From NCBI GenBank assembly GCA_013398275.1, contig VZSE01002737.1, positions 3,961-67,960 on the forward strand: a stretch of 64,000 nt of DNA. Reading direction: 5' to 3'. The notes under the pieces were generated by a model. It saw only the letters and a list, made by a program, of their open reading frames with translations. It made no database searches and was not told the origin of the DNA. Position 1 is the stretch's first letter. Each line of letters begins with the position of its first letter. Positions 1-11,041 of this stretch are shown piece by piece. The position numbers were made by a program, and so were the translations under genes. This DNA comes from Promerops cafer. Lineage: Eukaryota > Chordata > Aves > Passeriformes > Nectariniidae.

Positions 1-3000
1 ATCCATCCAAAAAAAAAAAAAAAAAATACAAAGAGGAAAATTAATTCAGTTTCTTTTGGGGAGAGGGTATTGGAAACTATACCTTCTAGGTTCCCTGTGA
101 GCATTTTTCTATGAGATTCTTGTTTTCTCCTCATGAAAATGCTGTGTTTTGTGCCTTTTGTCACTTACAGGAGCACTGATGCTTGCAGAAGAAAGACATT
201 GCCTGATTAAATGGCTTAACTTCATGTTGGTCACACATACACTCAGCTGGGATGAGAATTCAAGCAATAATAGCAAAACCAAAACCAACAGCCATTTCAT
301 TTAAAACCAAGCCTTAACAACAACAACATTCCATGAACAGGGCTGGATAGCAGCTTCTCCTTAGTGTCCAGAGAGTTGCTGATTTGAATCAGAGTGAAAG
401 TAGCTCTATTTGTCCTGTGTTATGGGGCAGACATCACTCATCATGCTCAGGAATAAATATGACATTATTTTAGCCTTTTCCTTGCTCCCACTGGTAGTGA
501 TGGGAGTGACACACTCACCAAAGGGTTTGTACCACACGGTGCCAGGAGTCCTGAGATGTCAGAGGTGTTTCTGCAATGAGGCACAATGTCTTTTAAGTAT
601 CTCTTCTATGGATCAGGGCTTATGGGCTCAGATAAAGCTCCATGGTTTTGTGCCTGCTCTGTTTTCAGCACCTGAACCGCTACACTCGTGTCCTCTGTAG
701 ATATGGCCTTAAAAACATCTTTCATTTGTTTACCTTACTCTTTAACCTGAGTTTCGTGTTCATTTTTTTCTACATTTTTCACTTCTTCTCCTTCACAGCT
801 TGAATTTCTCTTGAAGTTTTTTATCTTTGTCTCAGGCTCACAGCATGAGGAAAAGAAAGAATTTCCAAGCTGCAGGCTGGCAAATTTAGCCAAACTTTCT
901 CCAGCGATGGCCAGATTCAGGTGTTTCAGTAGAAAGAGCCAAGCAGTTTAACCCTTAGACATGACAAAATCTGCCTCCTCCTAGAAGGCTCCTCTGAATC
1001 AAAGAGAATTATAGTTGCATACATCCTCCTGCATGTTTTTTGTTGTCTCTTCTCCTGTTTATCTTAGTGTTAAATTCTGTAACTTAGGATATTGCTGATA
1101 TGTCTACAAACACCCTGTTCTTTGAACCTTGGGAAGTTTTCAGACCCAAGGTCATCCTTGGCTTTGAGAAGTACAGTATAAATACATGTTCTTCACTGTG
1201 GGAAAAAAAAAGTATTTTCTTATATGGGTTTTGAAGTTGATACCTAGTACCTCAACTGATGGCCCCACAATGTTTTGGGTTTTTTGTCTGAAGAGGCAAA
1301 ACCAGTGATTTCCCATCTTGTAAAAGCAAATTCCCAGATTGGAATGATTCATTGTATCTTTACTTTTTCTATATTTTTTCTTATGTCCCTACTCTCTAAG
1401 GGTAAGAATTCCAGTCTTTTTTCTTCACCCTCTGCTCAGCCAAGTGTCTCTGTTTTTTCTTTCTTCATGGCAATTCTTTTTCCCCCTTTCTGCTCCCCTT
1501 TTATAGCATCTTTCTTGAGACAAGTTCATTTTATTGCAAATACTATTCTGGATGAAACCACACCACTTAGACAGATGGTCTGTATAACGTCTGTATAATG
1601 TTCTAATATGATTGCCCAATATTATTTCATAAATCAGCATAAACCTTGTTGCTTAACATCCTTCTGCCTTATTTCCTTATCTAAGCTCTGAACACATCTT
1701 TGCTAATCTGTTTTGATTTATACTTGTGTCACTGGTATGTTTAATTGAAAATTTTCAGCAAAATACAACAGCATATATTTTTTTCTTCTTCAGGATCTAC
1801 TGCTTTGTATTTTTTGTTAACTCTGCTGTTGTTCAGCCACCAAATTTTTAAAATGCATTCAACTTCCTTCACTTTTTCTATTGCTTCCAGCCCAGCACAA
1901 AACCCATTCTCAATTCACCGCACTCTTCTGAACTGCTGCTGAAGTCTCTTTGTCAGAACCAATTTGCAAACTCATTTATTACTAATGTTCGAGTGCTAAG
2001 TTCCCCCTCTTGCTTCCTTTATTACATCATTCCTATCTTATCTGCTTATTCTTTGAAAGAGAGTAAAACTCCACCAAATGGAGTTGCTTAGACTTCCCCT
2101 CCTTTCTACTTCTAGCAGTTGCACTGAAGTTGTCCTGACTCGCATCATCCGTGTACCTACAGCTTCTCAGCCTTCAGCTTGCAAATCAAGATAAGATTAG
2201 TAACTGTTACCATCACATATCCCGTAACTCAATTTTTTACTCTTAAATACTTCTTTTTTCTTGTGCAAATTTGAACTGCAGCCAGTGCTGTCTTTCTGTA
2301 AAAGTTAAAAATTCTACCATGTTTTTTATCTTCTCACCTTCATTATCAACACTTTTATCACACAATTATCAAAAAGAGCTTCACTACATTCCTAAGCATC
2401 CTGGAGAATTTACTTGTGTATTTTGCTGAAAACTACTCCCACCTAGAAAGGGTGAAATGTGCCTATGAAACATAGAAATAAGAAACTATTCTTTGCCTCT
2501 TTCTATGGTTTTAGGTTATTTCTTGTCAATAGGATATATTTAATTGTGACAATACTAATAAAAACAGTAACAAAATATTCTGATTCAGTTTGACTCAACA
2601 AACATAACATTTATAGACCCTCTGTCAGTATTTCCATATAGTACTTCTTAAAATTACCTGTTTTCACTTTCCTCTGCCTTAAGTTTTTGGTTGAATTGAT
2701 TTGCATTGGAAGGAACAGACTCTCATGAGAAAAGACATGACAATGATTTTGTAGCCCAAGCTGGTATTAAATCAAGTATAAGCAGCCTTTCTAATAAGCT
2801 TTTAAATTAGAAGGAGAAAGCTCTCAGATGAAGTTCTACATTGCTGCAGTGATTATTAAGAGCAATGAATCATGTGGGGTCAAGCTCAGCCAGCAAACTA
2901 AATTAGTTTTGGAGCACTTTTAGAATGTGTCTTGCAGTCACACTTTTAATACTGTTTGGTGATCCAGCAAGACTGTAGATCACAGCATGTGGCAATCTTA

Positions 3001-4328
3001 CACAGGAGCAGAGATTTGTATCCATGGCTTGTGAATCCTTAGAATGAGAAATAGCTAAAAATCTCCTTCCTTTCATAGGTTTTTTCACATTCCAAGTCAT
3101 CAGTGTGGACTTTTGCTAGGCCAAACAGTATTTAATCAAACAATACTTTCATCAAACCATCTTTTCTACCAGAAACACCAAATTATTTTAATTTTTACTC
3201 TTTCTCACTGTACCACACATTTCAACAACTGAATAGCATTTATTAAGAGAAGTTCCTTCTTGCATCACTTGCAAAGAAAACAGGTGATGCAGTGAAACTC
3301 TGTCTATGCCTTTTCAGAAGAAGAAAGTATGCATTTCCTCCAGAGTAAACAGATAGACCCTTTTTGACATTAATGACAAACATGGTGGGTAAAGTTAGTT
3401 GCATTCAATTATGAGCCACTAGGAATATTAGCATGTCAATGTTTTTTAGAACCTTTAGAAGAAGTCACTCTCTGGTGCAAATTTAATAAGCTGCTGAGAC
3501 TGTTAATATTCTGTTCCTGATTTGTCTCTTCAAGTAAAGATATTCCTGAGTACCTGAACTGCCAAACCCAGTGTAATGTATTTTTAAAGATTATACTTAG
3601 CATTACAGCTGAATTTGTGCACAGAAACTGGCCCAAGTAATGAGGCTACTGCTGTAAACCATTAGAGAGACTTCTTCATGCCTATTTACATATGCAAGAT
3701 AAACCTAGATATTGATATCTTTTGTAAATTGATGTAATCAGAATTATTATTCTGATAGTTCATGAAAATAGTTCATGAGAATGCCTGAGTGAGTGCTCAG
3801 TGTTCTGCACAAAAAATCTTGTTTTAAAGGACCTGAATGAGGATGTAATGTTCTCACCTGGATCTCGGGGAGTCAAGAATAAGCTCAGGAGTCAGAGTTA
3901 TAACTTTAATACTCACTTGGGTGCCAGTTTTCAAAACAGTTCCTTCAAGTGCAGGTTATACAGCACTTGTGCTCCAAACACAAGGTTGAACTGCTGAATA
4001 TCCACTGTGTGTGTGTGGCTGTTGAGCAGAGCAGCTGTTACTGAGAATCAGGGCTTTGCTTTGTCAAGGTAGTTGTTTAAAACCTGAAGAACTCAGTAAA
4101 AATAAAGGCTACGATCTCTCTTGGCTTCCTTTTCTCGTTTGAGAATTCACTACAGTGATTATCCCCCTCAAAGGAGTGTTGTGAGGCATTACTAACTGAA
4201 GTCTTTCTCGTGTGGAAAGGTACACGTGGCAAAGATGCTAGAGCACAAATTATTAACAGAGGAGCAGGGAGGCACACATCTCTTTCATGTAATGGGTGGG
4301 TTATTCGTTCCTCCTACTCGTGTCTCTG
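1..4328. other. Non-coding AT-rich stretch, no gene seen
   Basis: No recognisable exon, RNA gene or interspersed repeat was found on either strand. The longest frame is under 110 codons and has no family resemblance. Small features are an A-run at about 10-26, a T-run ahead of a TCAG near 1780-1800 and scattered pyrimidine tracts. A 10-mer TAGTTCATGA occurs twice around 3757-3779. It reads as ordinary intergenic or intronic DNA. Confidence 0.6.
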
Positions 4329-4361
4329 GTTCAACAAAGGTAAAATTTACCTTTGTTGAAC
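4329..4361. repeat. 33-bp near-perfect palindrome (16-bp arms, 1-nt centre)
   Basis: The left arm GTTCAACAAAGGTAAA is followed by a single A and then by its exact reverse complement. Symmetry stops immediately outside both ends (G on the left, A on the right). A 16-bp perfect arm is very unlikely by chance in 64 kb. It could extrude as a cruciform, or form a short hairpin if transcribed. No flanking gene, target-site duplication or larger terminal repeat suggests a transposon. A template-switch mutation during replication is a reasonable origin, but that is inference. Confidence 0.9.
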
Positions 4362-7127
4362 AAATACTCATAAAATAACGTTAGATTCATGTTCACAATT
4401 AATAAATACATCTCTGTACAGCTGTTTCATTGATTTAGGATCCATTAATGTACCAGTAAGCAGAAATAGATCACGCTGTTTATACAGTTCTTTAAAACAA
4501 AAGAAAAATGCATCATAAAATGTCATTTTTTAATCTGTTAGCTAATGGTAGTTTGGGATTTTGTTTATTCCTTTTTTTTTTTTTTTTCAGCACATTTCAC
4601 AGAATTCCTGTTGTTATCTAATGGTTCTTTCTGTCAGAGATTTCCACCTCTGATCTACACCGAGCTTGATTTTATAGAAAGAAAATGGCAATACCAGAAA
4701 AAACTTCCTTATATCAATCCCAGTTTTTTTGTACAAGTTGTTACCTGAGCTGAGCCCAAACAAAGACCAAAACCTTTTCAATTCCAGGCAATAATAATAC
4801 ACAGGGAAACAGAAACAGAGCAAATACTCTCATCATCCCAAGCCATGCTCTGGCTCTCTGAAGGATGAGCAACCAGATCCAGCCCTGCAAAATGAACTGG
4901 TTTGTACAACATTAACTTGCAGACTCCAGAGCTTGGACCTTAGCCCTTGAGTCTTCTTGTAGAGGTTTAATACTTTGGATTCACAAAAGATAGTTCAGTC
5001 AGCAGGCAACTGCAGCAGCTGACTAAGAAGAGTCCAGGCAAAGATTGGTGCTCCATCTTTCTGGCTCTTTATATACCACTAGATTAAGTTTCATCCTGTG
5101 TGTGTCTATGGGCAAGAAGATTTGGGACTTCTTGCTGACCAGTTTCTGCCCACATTATAATAATATTGGCTTTGTCTGTGATGAAGTTGGTTTTCCTTAT
5201 AGTAGCTTGTGTAGTGCTGTGTTCTGGATTTGTGATGGCAGCAGCATTGATAACACGTGGATGTTTTAGTTATTGCTGAGCCACTGCTGACACAGCATCC
5301 AGGCCTTTTCTACTTTTTATTCTGGGCAATAATTTGGGAGAGAACACAGCCTGGCCAGTTGACCCCAACTAAACAAAATAATATTCCATATGATGTGGTG
5401 TTGTACTCAGTAATAAATACAGTGGCAGAGGAAGTTTGCCAGTATTGACACTGCCTAGGGGAAGACTGAGCATCTGTTGGCTGGTGCTGAGCAATTGGAT
5501 TTTTTTGCACCATTTGCTTATATTGTTAGGTTTTGGCTTTTTGGCTGTTTTTTTTTTTATTTATTTATTTTGTTTCATTTTTTTGGTTTTGGTTGGTGGG
5601 AAGAGTGGGATTGTGGCTCTGTGGTGCTAAACTGACTGCCAGGATAAAACCAGAACACTGGCCAGCTGTAGTTTTCACAATGTGATGCAGAAATCCCAAG
5701 CTCTAGATGTCTGCTAATGCATTTTAGACCACTGGGTTCAGGTAGTCCAGACTTTGGGTAGGACATCTGAATTGCTTTTTTTTTTCAGTAGAAAGGACAA
5801 TGAAGAAGAAATTTGCTGCATTCACAACTTCCCATTTGTTTACTTTTCTTTTCCCTTTTTTTTTTTCTTTTTTAAATAGAGCTTCTTTTCTAACGTTTAA
5901 AATCTGGCAAAACTAAGTTTATTATAAGACATGGTGCTTGTCCAGGATTTCTGATTAAAAAACTAATGTGGACTACAGGTTATCATTTCCTTTGAGAAAA
6001 TGTTTGAATGTAAATACAACAGATGCCACTTGAGGTTGCCCTGAGTGTGACAGCTCATATAATATTGGCTACACAGGGAGTCTCAGGTAGAGGAATTCAC
6101 ACAGGACTAAGGAAGTTGTGTGTGCTCTTACTGTGGAAATTACAACCAGCTGGAGAAGGCCAATTTAATTTTGTGACACCCATCAATGTTTCACAATTTG
6201 TTGCTGTTCTTCCCTGTGAAGAGGAGAACACTGGAAAAAGTTTTTTATTCTGAGAGAAGTGTCAGAACATCAACTTGTGATTCTATGAAGTCAGCCTTAG
6301 TGGAGGAGGGCAGGGGAAAGGCTTTTTTCCATAACCAATAGACAGCAGGGAGATTTCTGTTGCCAAAATAATCTGCCTTAAAAACACCAACAAATAACAT
6401 TCAAAAAAATGCTTCAATAAAATAGAAAAAAAAATATATATTCTTCCTACAACATTTCCATTTCATCTAAATGGTAGACTCTGGAAATTAAGAATAAGAA
6501 GATTGAAAATAAGGGTTAAAGAACTGAAGGGCTTTAATAATTCTTATCATTAACTATCCTCAGACAGATATATAAAAAAGAATTAGATGTATTAGTACTT
6601 CAGAATTTGACATGTAAGAAAGTATAGCTCAGAGCTGGCACTCCAATTCTGCCACAGACAATAAATCAAGAAGGTGTTCCCAGATGTGACTTTTGTAAAG
6701 AAGTATGATCTGCTTAGCCACAACACTCCTGTGGAAGATAAATATTTGTCTTCACTAAATCATACAAATACTGCCCATTGCATGTTCCCTTGAATGGTAT
6801 AATCAGACTCACTACCACAAAATGAAAATACATATCTTTGTTAATGACTGCTAGGCTATAGGAAATGAATGCCCAAAACACAGACACACACACAAGGGAG
6901 AAGGAAAAAAATACAAGAAAAAGCTAAAGAACAGTTTCTGTTTTGATATAATTTGTTTCCTAAAGAAAATACCCACTACCCAGACTAAATGTGTAGTGCA
7001 GTTGCCTTCTTTATTTCACACTCATCAGCTAATTGGCAACTTTTGAGTTACTTTGGTTCTGACATCACAGAGCAGGTTCCTCCTCTTATACTGTGTGGTG
7101 AGGAAGGATGTGGGATGCCCCCACATC
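4362..7127. other. Non-coding stretch, no gene seen
   Basis: No supported gene. It contains a 16-nt T-run ending in CAG at 4572-4590, which looks like a splice acceptor but has no convincing exon after it. A TTTA-rich simple repeat lies at about 5548-5580, and there are T-rich tracts near 5780 and 5855-5875. All open frames are under 80 codons. Confidence 0.6.
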
Positions 7128-7608
7128 AGAAGGATGTGGACCTGTTGGAGTCCAGAGAAGAGCCATGAAGAGGGTCAGAAAGCTCAGAAAGCTGGCACAC
7201 CTCTCCTATGCTGACAGGCTGAAGAGATTTTTCAACCTGGAGAAGGGAGGGCTCCAGGGAGACCTTGGAGCACCTTACAGCACCTAAAGGGGCCCTACAG
7301 GAAAGCTGGAGAGGGACATTTTACAAGGCCACGTGGTGATAGGACAGAGTGGTGGCTTCAAACCAATAGAGGTAGGTTTAGATTAGATATCAGAAAGAAA
7401 TTCTTCACTGTGAGCATTGTGAGACTCTGGTATAGGTTTCCCAGAGAAGCTGCAGATGCTTCATTTCTGTAAATGTCCCAGGCCAGGTTGGATGGGGCTT
7501 TGAGCTTGGCCTAGTGGAAGGTATCCCTGCCCATGACAGGGGATTTAGATGATCTTCCAGATCCCTTCCAACACAGAATTTCTGTGATTCTGTGGTTCTA
7601 TATGATTC
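7128..7608 (+). mobile_element. CR1 LINE, 5'-truncated 3' end
   Basis: This is a plus-strand copy of the last part of a chicken-repeat-1 non-LTR retrotransposon. Visible CR1 landmarks, in order, are the block around CTGTTGGAGTCCAGAGAAG, a CTCTCCTATGCTGACAGGCTG block, AACCTGGAGAAGGGAGGGCT, GATTAGATATCAGAAAGAAA, the CCAGGTTGGATGGGGCTTTG block and the terminal tail of short TGTGATTC-like repeats. Only about 0.48 kb of a roughly 4.5-kb element remains, so the reverse transcriptase and endonuclease are absent and the copy is immobile. Numerous substitutions and small indels indicate considerable age. Truncation at the 5' side is the normal result of CR1 target-primed reverse transcription. It is the clearest indicator that the DNA is avian or a close relative. 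Confidence 0.95.
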
Positions 7609-9935
7609 CTACAGACATGACTCACAGAAACTGATTATTCTGGGATTAACCCAGAGTACAGGACAACAAGCACTTGCAGTGATTAAGCAGTCTGTTCTTT
7701 CCTGTAAGTATTTAGGGGGCAGAGGCAGAGCTTGCCACTGCTTTCCAACAGAGACAACCAATTTGAGGACATGTCAAACCTACCCAGTCTGTTCCTCCTG
7801 TTGCATAATTACTGTTTGACTCCCTGAGTTACATCCTCGTTAATAGGCACTCCCATTACAATGGCTCCCTCTCATCTGCAGTGAAAGCAGCAAGAAACCA
7901 TCACCTGTTGTTTTATCAGGTTCAACCCAGCTCTGAGAGAGCAGCAGCAGGGCTATTGTTATGTTCTCTACCAGATCTATTTTTACACAAGCATATGGAA
8001 CATTTTCCCTGCACTGATACTTTTCTGTTCAAGTGTTATGGTTTGATTTTTAGGTCATTAATAACAACAAAACAACAATAATATTAATAATAATAATTCT
8101 ACCCCATGAGCATCTGCACTTTCAGTAAATTTCTGTTGCATCCTTTTTTCCCCAGTTTCCTTGTTACTTGTCTTTCCTCCACATACTGCCACATGCCTAA
8201 TGTCTAGACTGTAAGATCCTAGAGCAAAAGTTTCCAAACTTTTGTGTTTCATATACCCTGAAAAAAAAAGCCTAATGGAGCTACGAATATAAGACTAGTG
8301 AGTACTGATTTATTTTTGTTAGCTATATTTCCCACCTTCCCTAGAAATAACCAAAGTACCTCCAGGGGGTTGTAGACAAACCACTGGAAAACAGAGATAT
8401 AAAAGGTGAGTTGCCTGTGCCTTGAGGTTAGAGTCAAGCAAAATTTCAGGTGTTCTCTGCAGAGTTTTAGGGTTTGAGAAAGCTCCTCTGCAGCATGGAT
8501 GTAGGGATGTGATAGCAACTCATATCTTATGGGAGAGAGTTGATGCAGTCTGGCATACAACAAAAAGAGAGAGAAACAGTATTTTTAGACTAAGGACTAT
8601 AACAGGTCTTTTTTTAATCTGGCAGGAGTAGACCTCAGTGTCTCAAGGTAGACAATATACAATAACAATACACAGAATTCTTCTTTATTTGAAGAGCACA
8701 AGGTACCTTTGGGACTCAGCTCCTTTAGCAAAACTATATTGTCCTTTATTATTATTTGTTCAGAAAATGCAGTGGAAGCTGTACAAATAATTGTACAGTG
8801 TTTTAAATGGTTTTGAGATCAGCACTGGTTTTAAGATCAATATAGCATGTAATAATTTTTTCATTTATATATTTCAAATTTACATTACTCAATAGAATAT
8901 CAGTGACAATAGTAACTGAGAAATAATTCAATGATTATGCCACCTTCAGAAAATGGCTTTTTTGATATGGTGGAATAGATTTATGGAAAAGACAGTGCCT
9001 ATTCTTATTTCAGCATATGTCTGAATATTAAAAGTATCACATTGTTTTTTTTTCAGAGAGAGTTCAGACTTTAAGATTTAATATATCTACAACTCAGTAG
9101 AAATTAAAAATTAGATTTTTAGACAGACTCAATTTTTGTTTATACCTGTAATAAAATTTAGATAAATAATTTCAGGCCTTTTTAATAATGTCTTTAGAGA
9201 GGCAAATATATGCATTAAAGGATCCTTGGATGAAATCCTTGTGGGATCTCCATATATGAAAACACATATTTATTTTTAGTTGTCTGTATGAGAAAGGATA
9301 GGTTGTTTTTAGTTGTAATAATAAATTAATTTTATGGCCTAAGATTTTCTATAGTTTTTTTCTGACTCATATAAACCAGTTGCTCTCCCTGTCTGTAACT
9401 ATCGCTCCAGGTGTGCTAGATCCTTACAGATTTATTTTCTTTGTGTTATATTCAAATATGCTAAAAACCTACTGCTTTACACTTCAGCTACTGTAACAAC
9501 TTGGGTGAGTGAAGGAGAGAGATTAAAATCTGTTCCTAACATTGTTCCTTCATCTGCCAGCAGGGTCCTCCCCACTGATGTTATTGGGCAGCTCAGAAAA
9601 CCCAGGGGAAGCCCATTTTTTTCTGGTAGAAAGACCTCACTCATTGGAATGGTTATGGATTTGGATTGCTTTAGATTAACTATTGCTTATCTTTCATTGG
9701 CTGCACAGAAGTAAGAGAAGGAAAAATAAAAAAAAAGGAAAAAAAATATTCTACAGAACACTCATTCTTGAGTGTCTAGACTAAAAGAGTCCTCACTTGT
9801 GTCTAGTAAGCACTAACCCTTTTCTTACTTCTAGCTAAAAACCAAAGGTTTTGGTCTCTGAGCCAAAAATCAACATCAAGCATTGGGCTACTGAAGAAGA
9901 AATTGGTTTCCACATCTCAGGTATCCTCTTTGCTT
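7609..9935. other. Non-coding stretch, no gene seen
   Basis: No supported gene. An AAC/AAT-rich simple sequence lies at 8060-8098. The stretch from about 8700 to 9480 is very AT-rich and contains no frame over 70 codons. An A-rich tract is at 9720-9746. Confidence 0.6.
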
Positions 9936-10168
9936 TCATTTCTCTTCCCCTGCTAAAGCTGAAAGTGTGCCATTAAACACAGCAGCTTGATCTACTGCCT
10001 TCTTCCTCTGTTTTAGCAGGTGCTTTAAAAATGCTGAAATATGAGCAGTGATTTCCGAGGTCCAGAGACCTGGTCCTTTAATCAGCTGCAGGCTCTGGAG
10101 GACTGCAGCTCCCATCTGCATATCGTGGGTGACTGAACTGCCACTGGCAAGGGTGAAAGGGTTCAAAT
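9936..10168 (-). other. Possible coding exon, unrecognised
   Basis: Read on the minus strand, a pyrimidine-rich tract ends in CAG at 10171-10169. An open frame then runs to a TGA at 9938-9936. Its conceptual product of about 77 residues has protein-like composition: a Leu/Ile/Ala-rich middle including SEITAHISAFLKHLLKQRKK and a charged end, ALAGEEK. First codon positions are rich in G, as in real coding DNA, and the block is more GC-rich than its surroundings. I do not recognise the family. If real it would be a last exon, but no minus-strand AATAAA lies close downstream. The neighbouring minus-strand candidate at 10866-11041 cannot be joined to it in a compatible phase. Chance is a serious alternative. 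Confidence 0.25.
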
Positions 10169-10865
10169 CTGCCAGGGGAGGGATGCTACAGCCCACAGCC
10201 CCTGAGCAGCTCTAGGTCGTGGAGCAGGTACAACAGACTCAGTTTGGAAACTGAGGGCTCCAGCTAAGAGACACCTGAAACCCGTGCTGTTAAACCCTTC
10301 TTTGGCAGTACCTGAGAAAATTGTATCAAGAGGCACAATCTGAGTGTTTGACCCTTCCATCCATCTCACAGCAGTCCAGCACTCTGCCTTTGCACACACA
10401 GACCAGAGGCTTTCGGGAGCTTTCTAGGACTCAGGAATTGCGATCATGACCAGCTGCAGAAAAACTTATTATGGTCTCTTCCCTAGGAGGAATGTGTTTT
10501 AATTTCATGGGGCTAGAGGGGTCCTAACTAATCTCTGCTTTACTTAATTAGATATGCTAGCAGAAATTTCCACGCCACCTCTTGAGGAAACAACAGGAGG
10601 GAATTTAAAAAGAGGCGGTTGGTGAAAATGAGTAAAGATGTTATACACACCTCTTCTGCCTGCCTAATTACTCATGACATGAACACACACAGCTGTGACT
10701 AGGATGCACCAGAACAAACTGTTCTAAAAATTCACAGCAGTTTCCTGTGTATTCCAAAAAATACATAAGGGCCTGCAGAAAATACAAATTGTCAGTGGTC
10801 TCTTGGCAACTTTCTGTTAAGTAAACTCATGAGGACTGTAATATATAATAAAAGCATTCACTTAC
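10169..10865. other. Non-coding stretch between two weak exon candidates
   Basis: No supported feature. The first 250 bases are somewhat GC-richer than the surroundings and carry a 78-codon minus-strand frame (10163-10399) with no recognisable motif. The rest is plain AT-rich sequence. Confidence 0.5.
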
Positions 10866-11041
10866 GAAAGGTTTTCATTCCTTCTGAGATGTTGGATACT
10901 TATCTCCTGAGGGATTAATTTGTTGGAGGCAGATACTGAATGCTCCCAAGGCCTCGTTGGGAATTCTCTGCTGAGTGAGTGTGAAGCTTCTGTAGCTTGT
11001 GCTGAAGTGAAGATCAGTTTCAGAAGCTTGTAGCTGTGTGT
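10866..11041 (-). other. Possible internal exon, unrecognised
   Basis: On the minus strand a TGTTTCCTCAG acceptor is followed by 176 bases, then by a strong GTAAGT donor at 10865-10860. The interval is open in one frame from acceptor to donor (about 58 codons), giving a product that includes AQATEASHSLSREFPTRPW. A second frame is open until a TGA just before the donor. GTAAGT hexamers are expected by chance about every 4 kb per strand, so this is suggestive only. No family was recognised. Confidence 0.15.

Noticed and set aside
10150..10175. GGTTCAAATCT resembling a tRNA B-box
   Set aside because: No A-box at the right distance upstream and no cloverleaf pairing.
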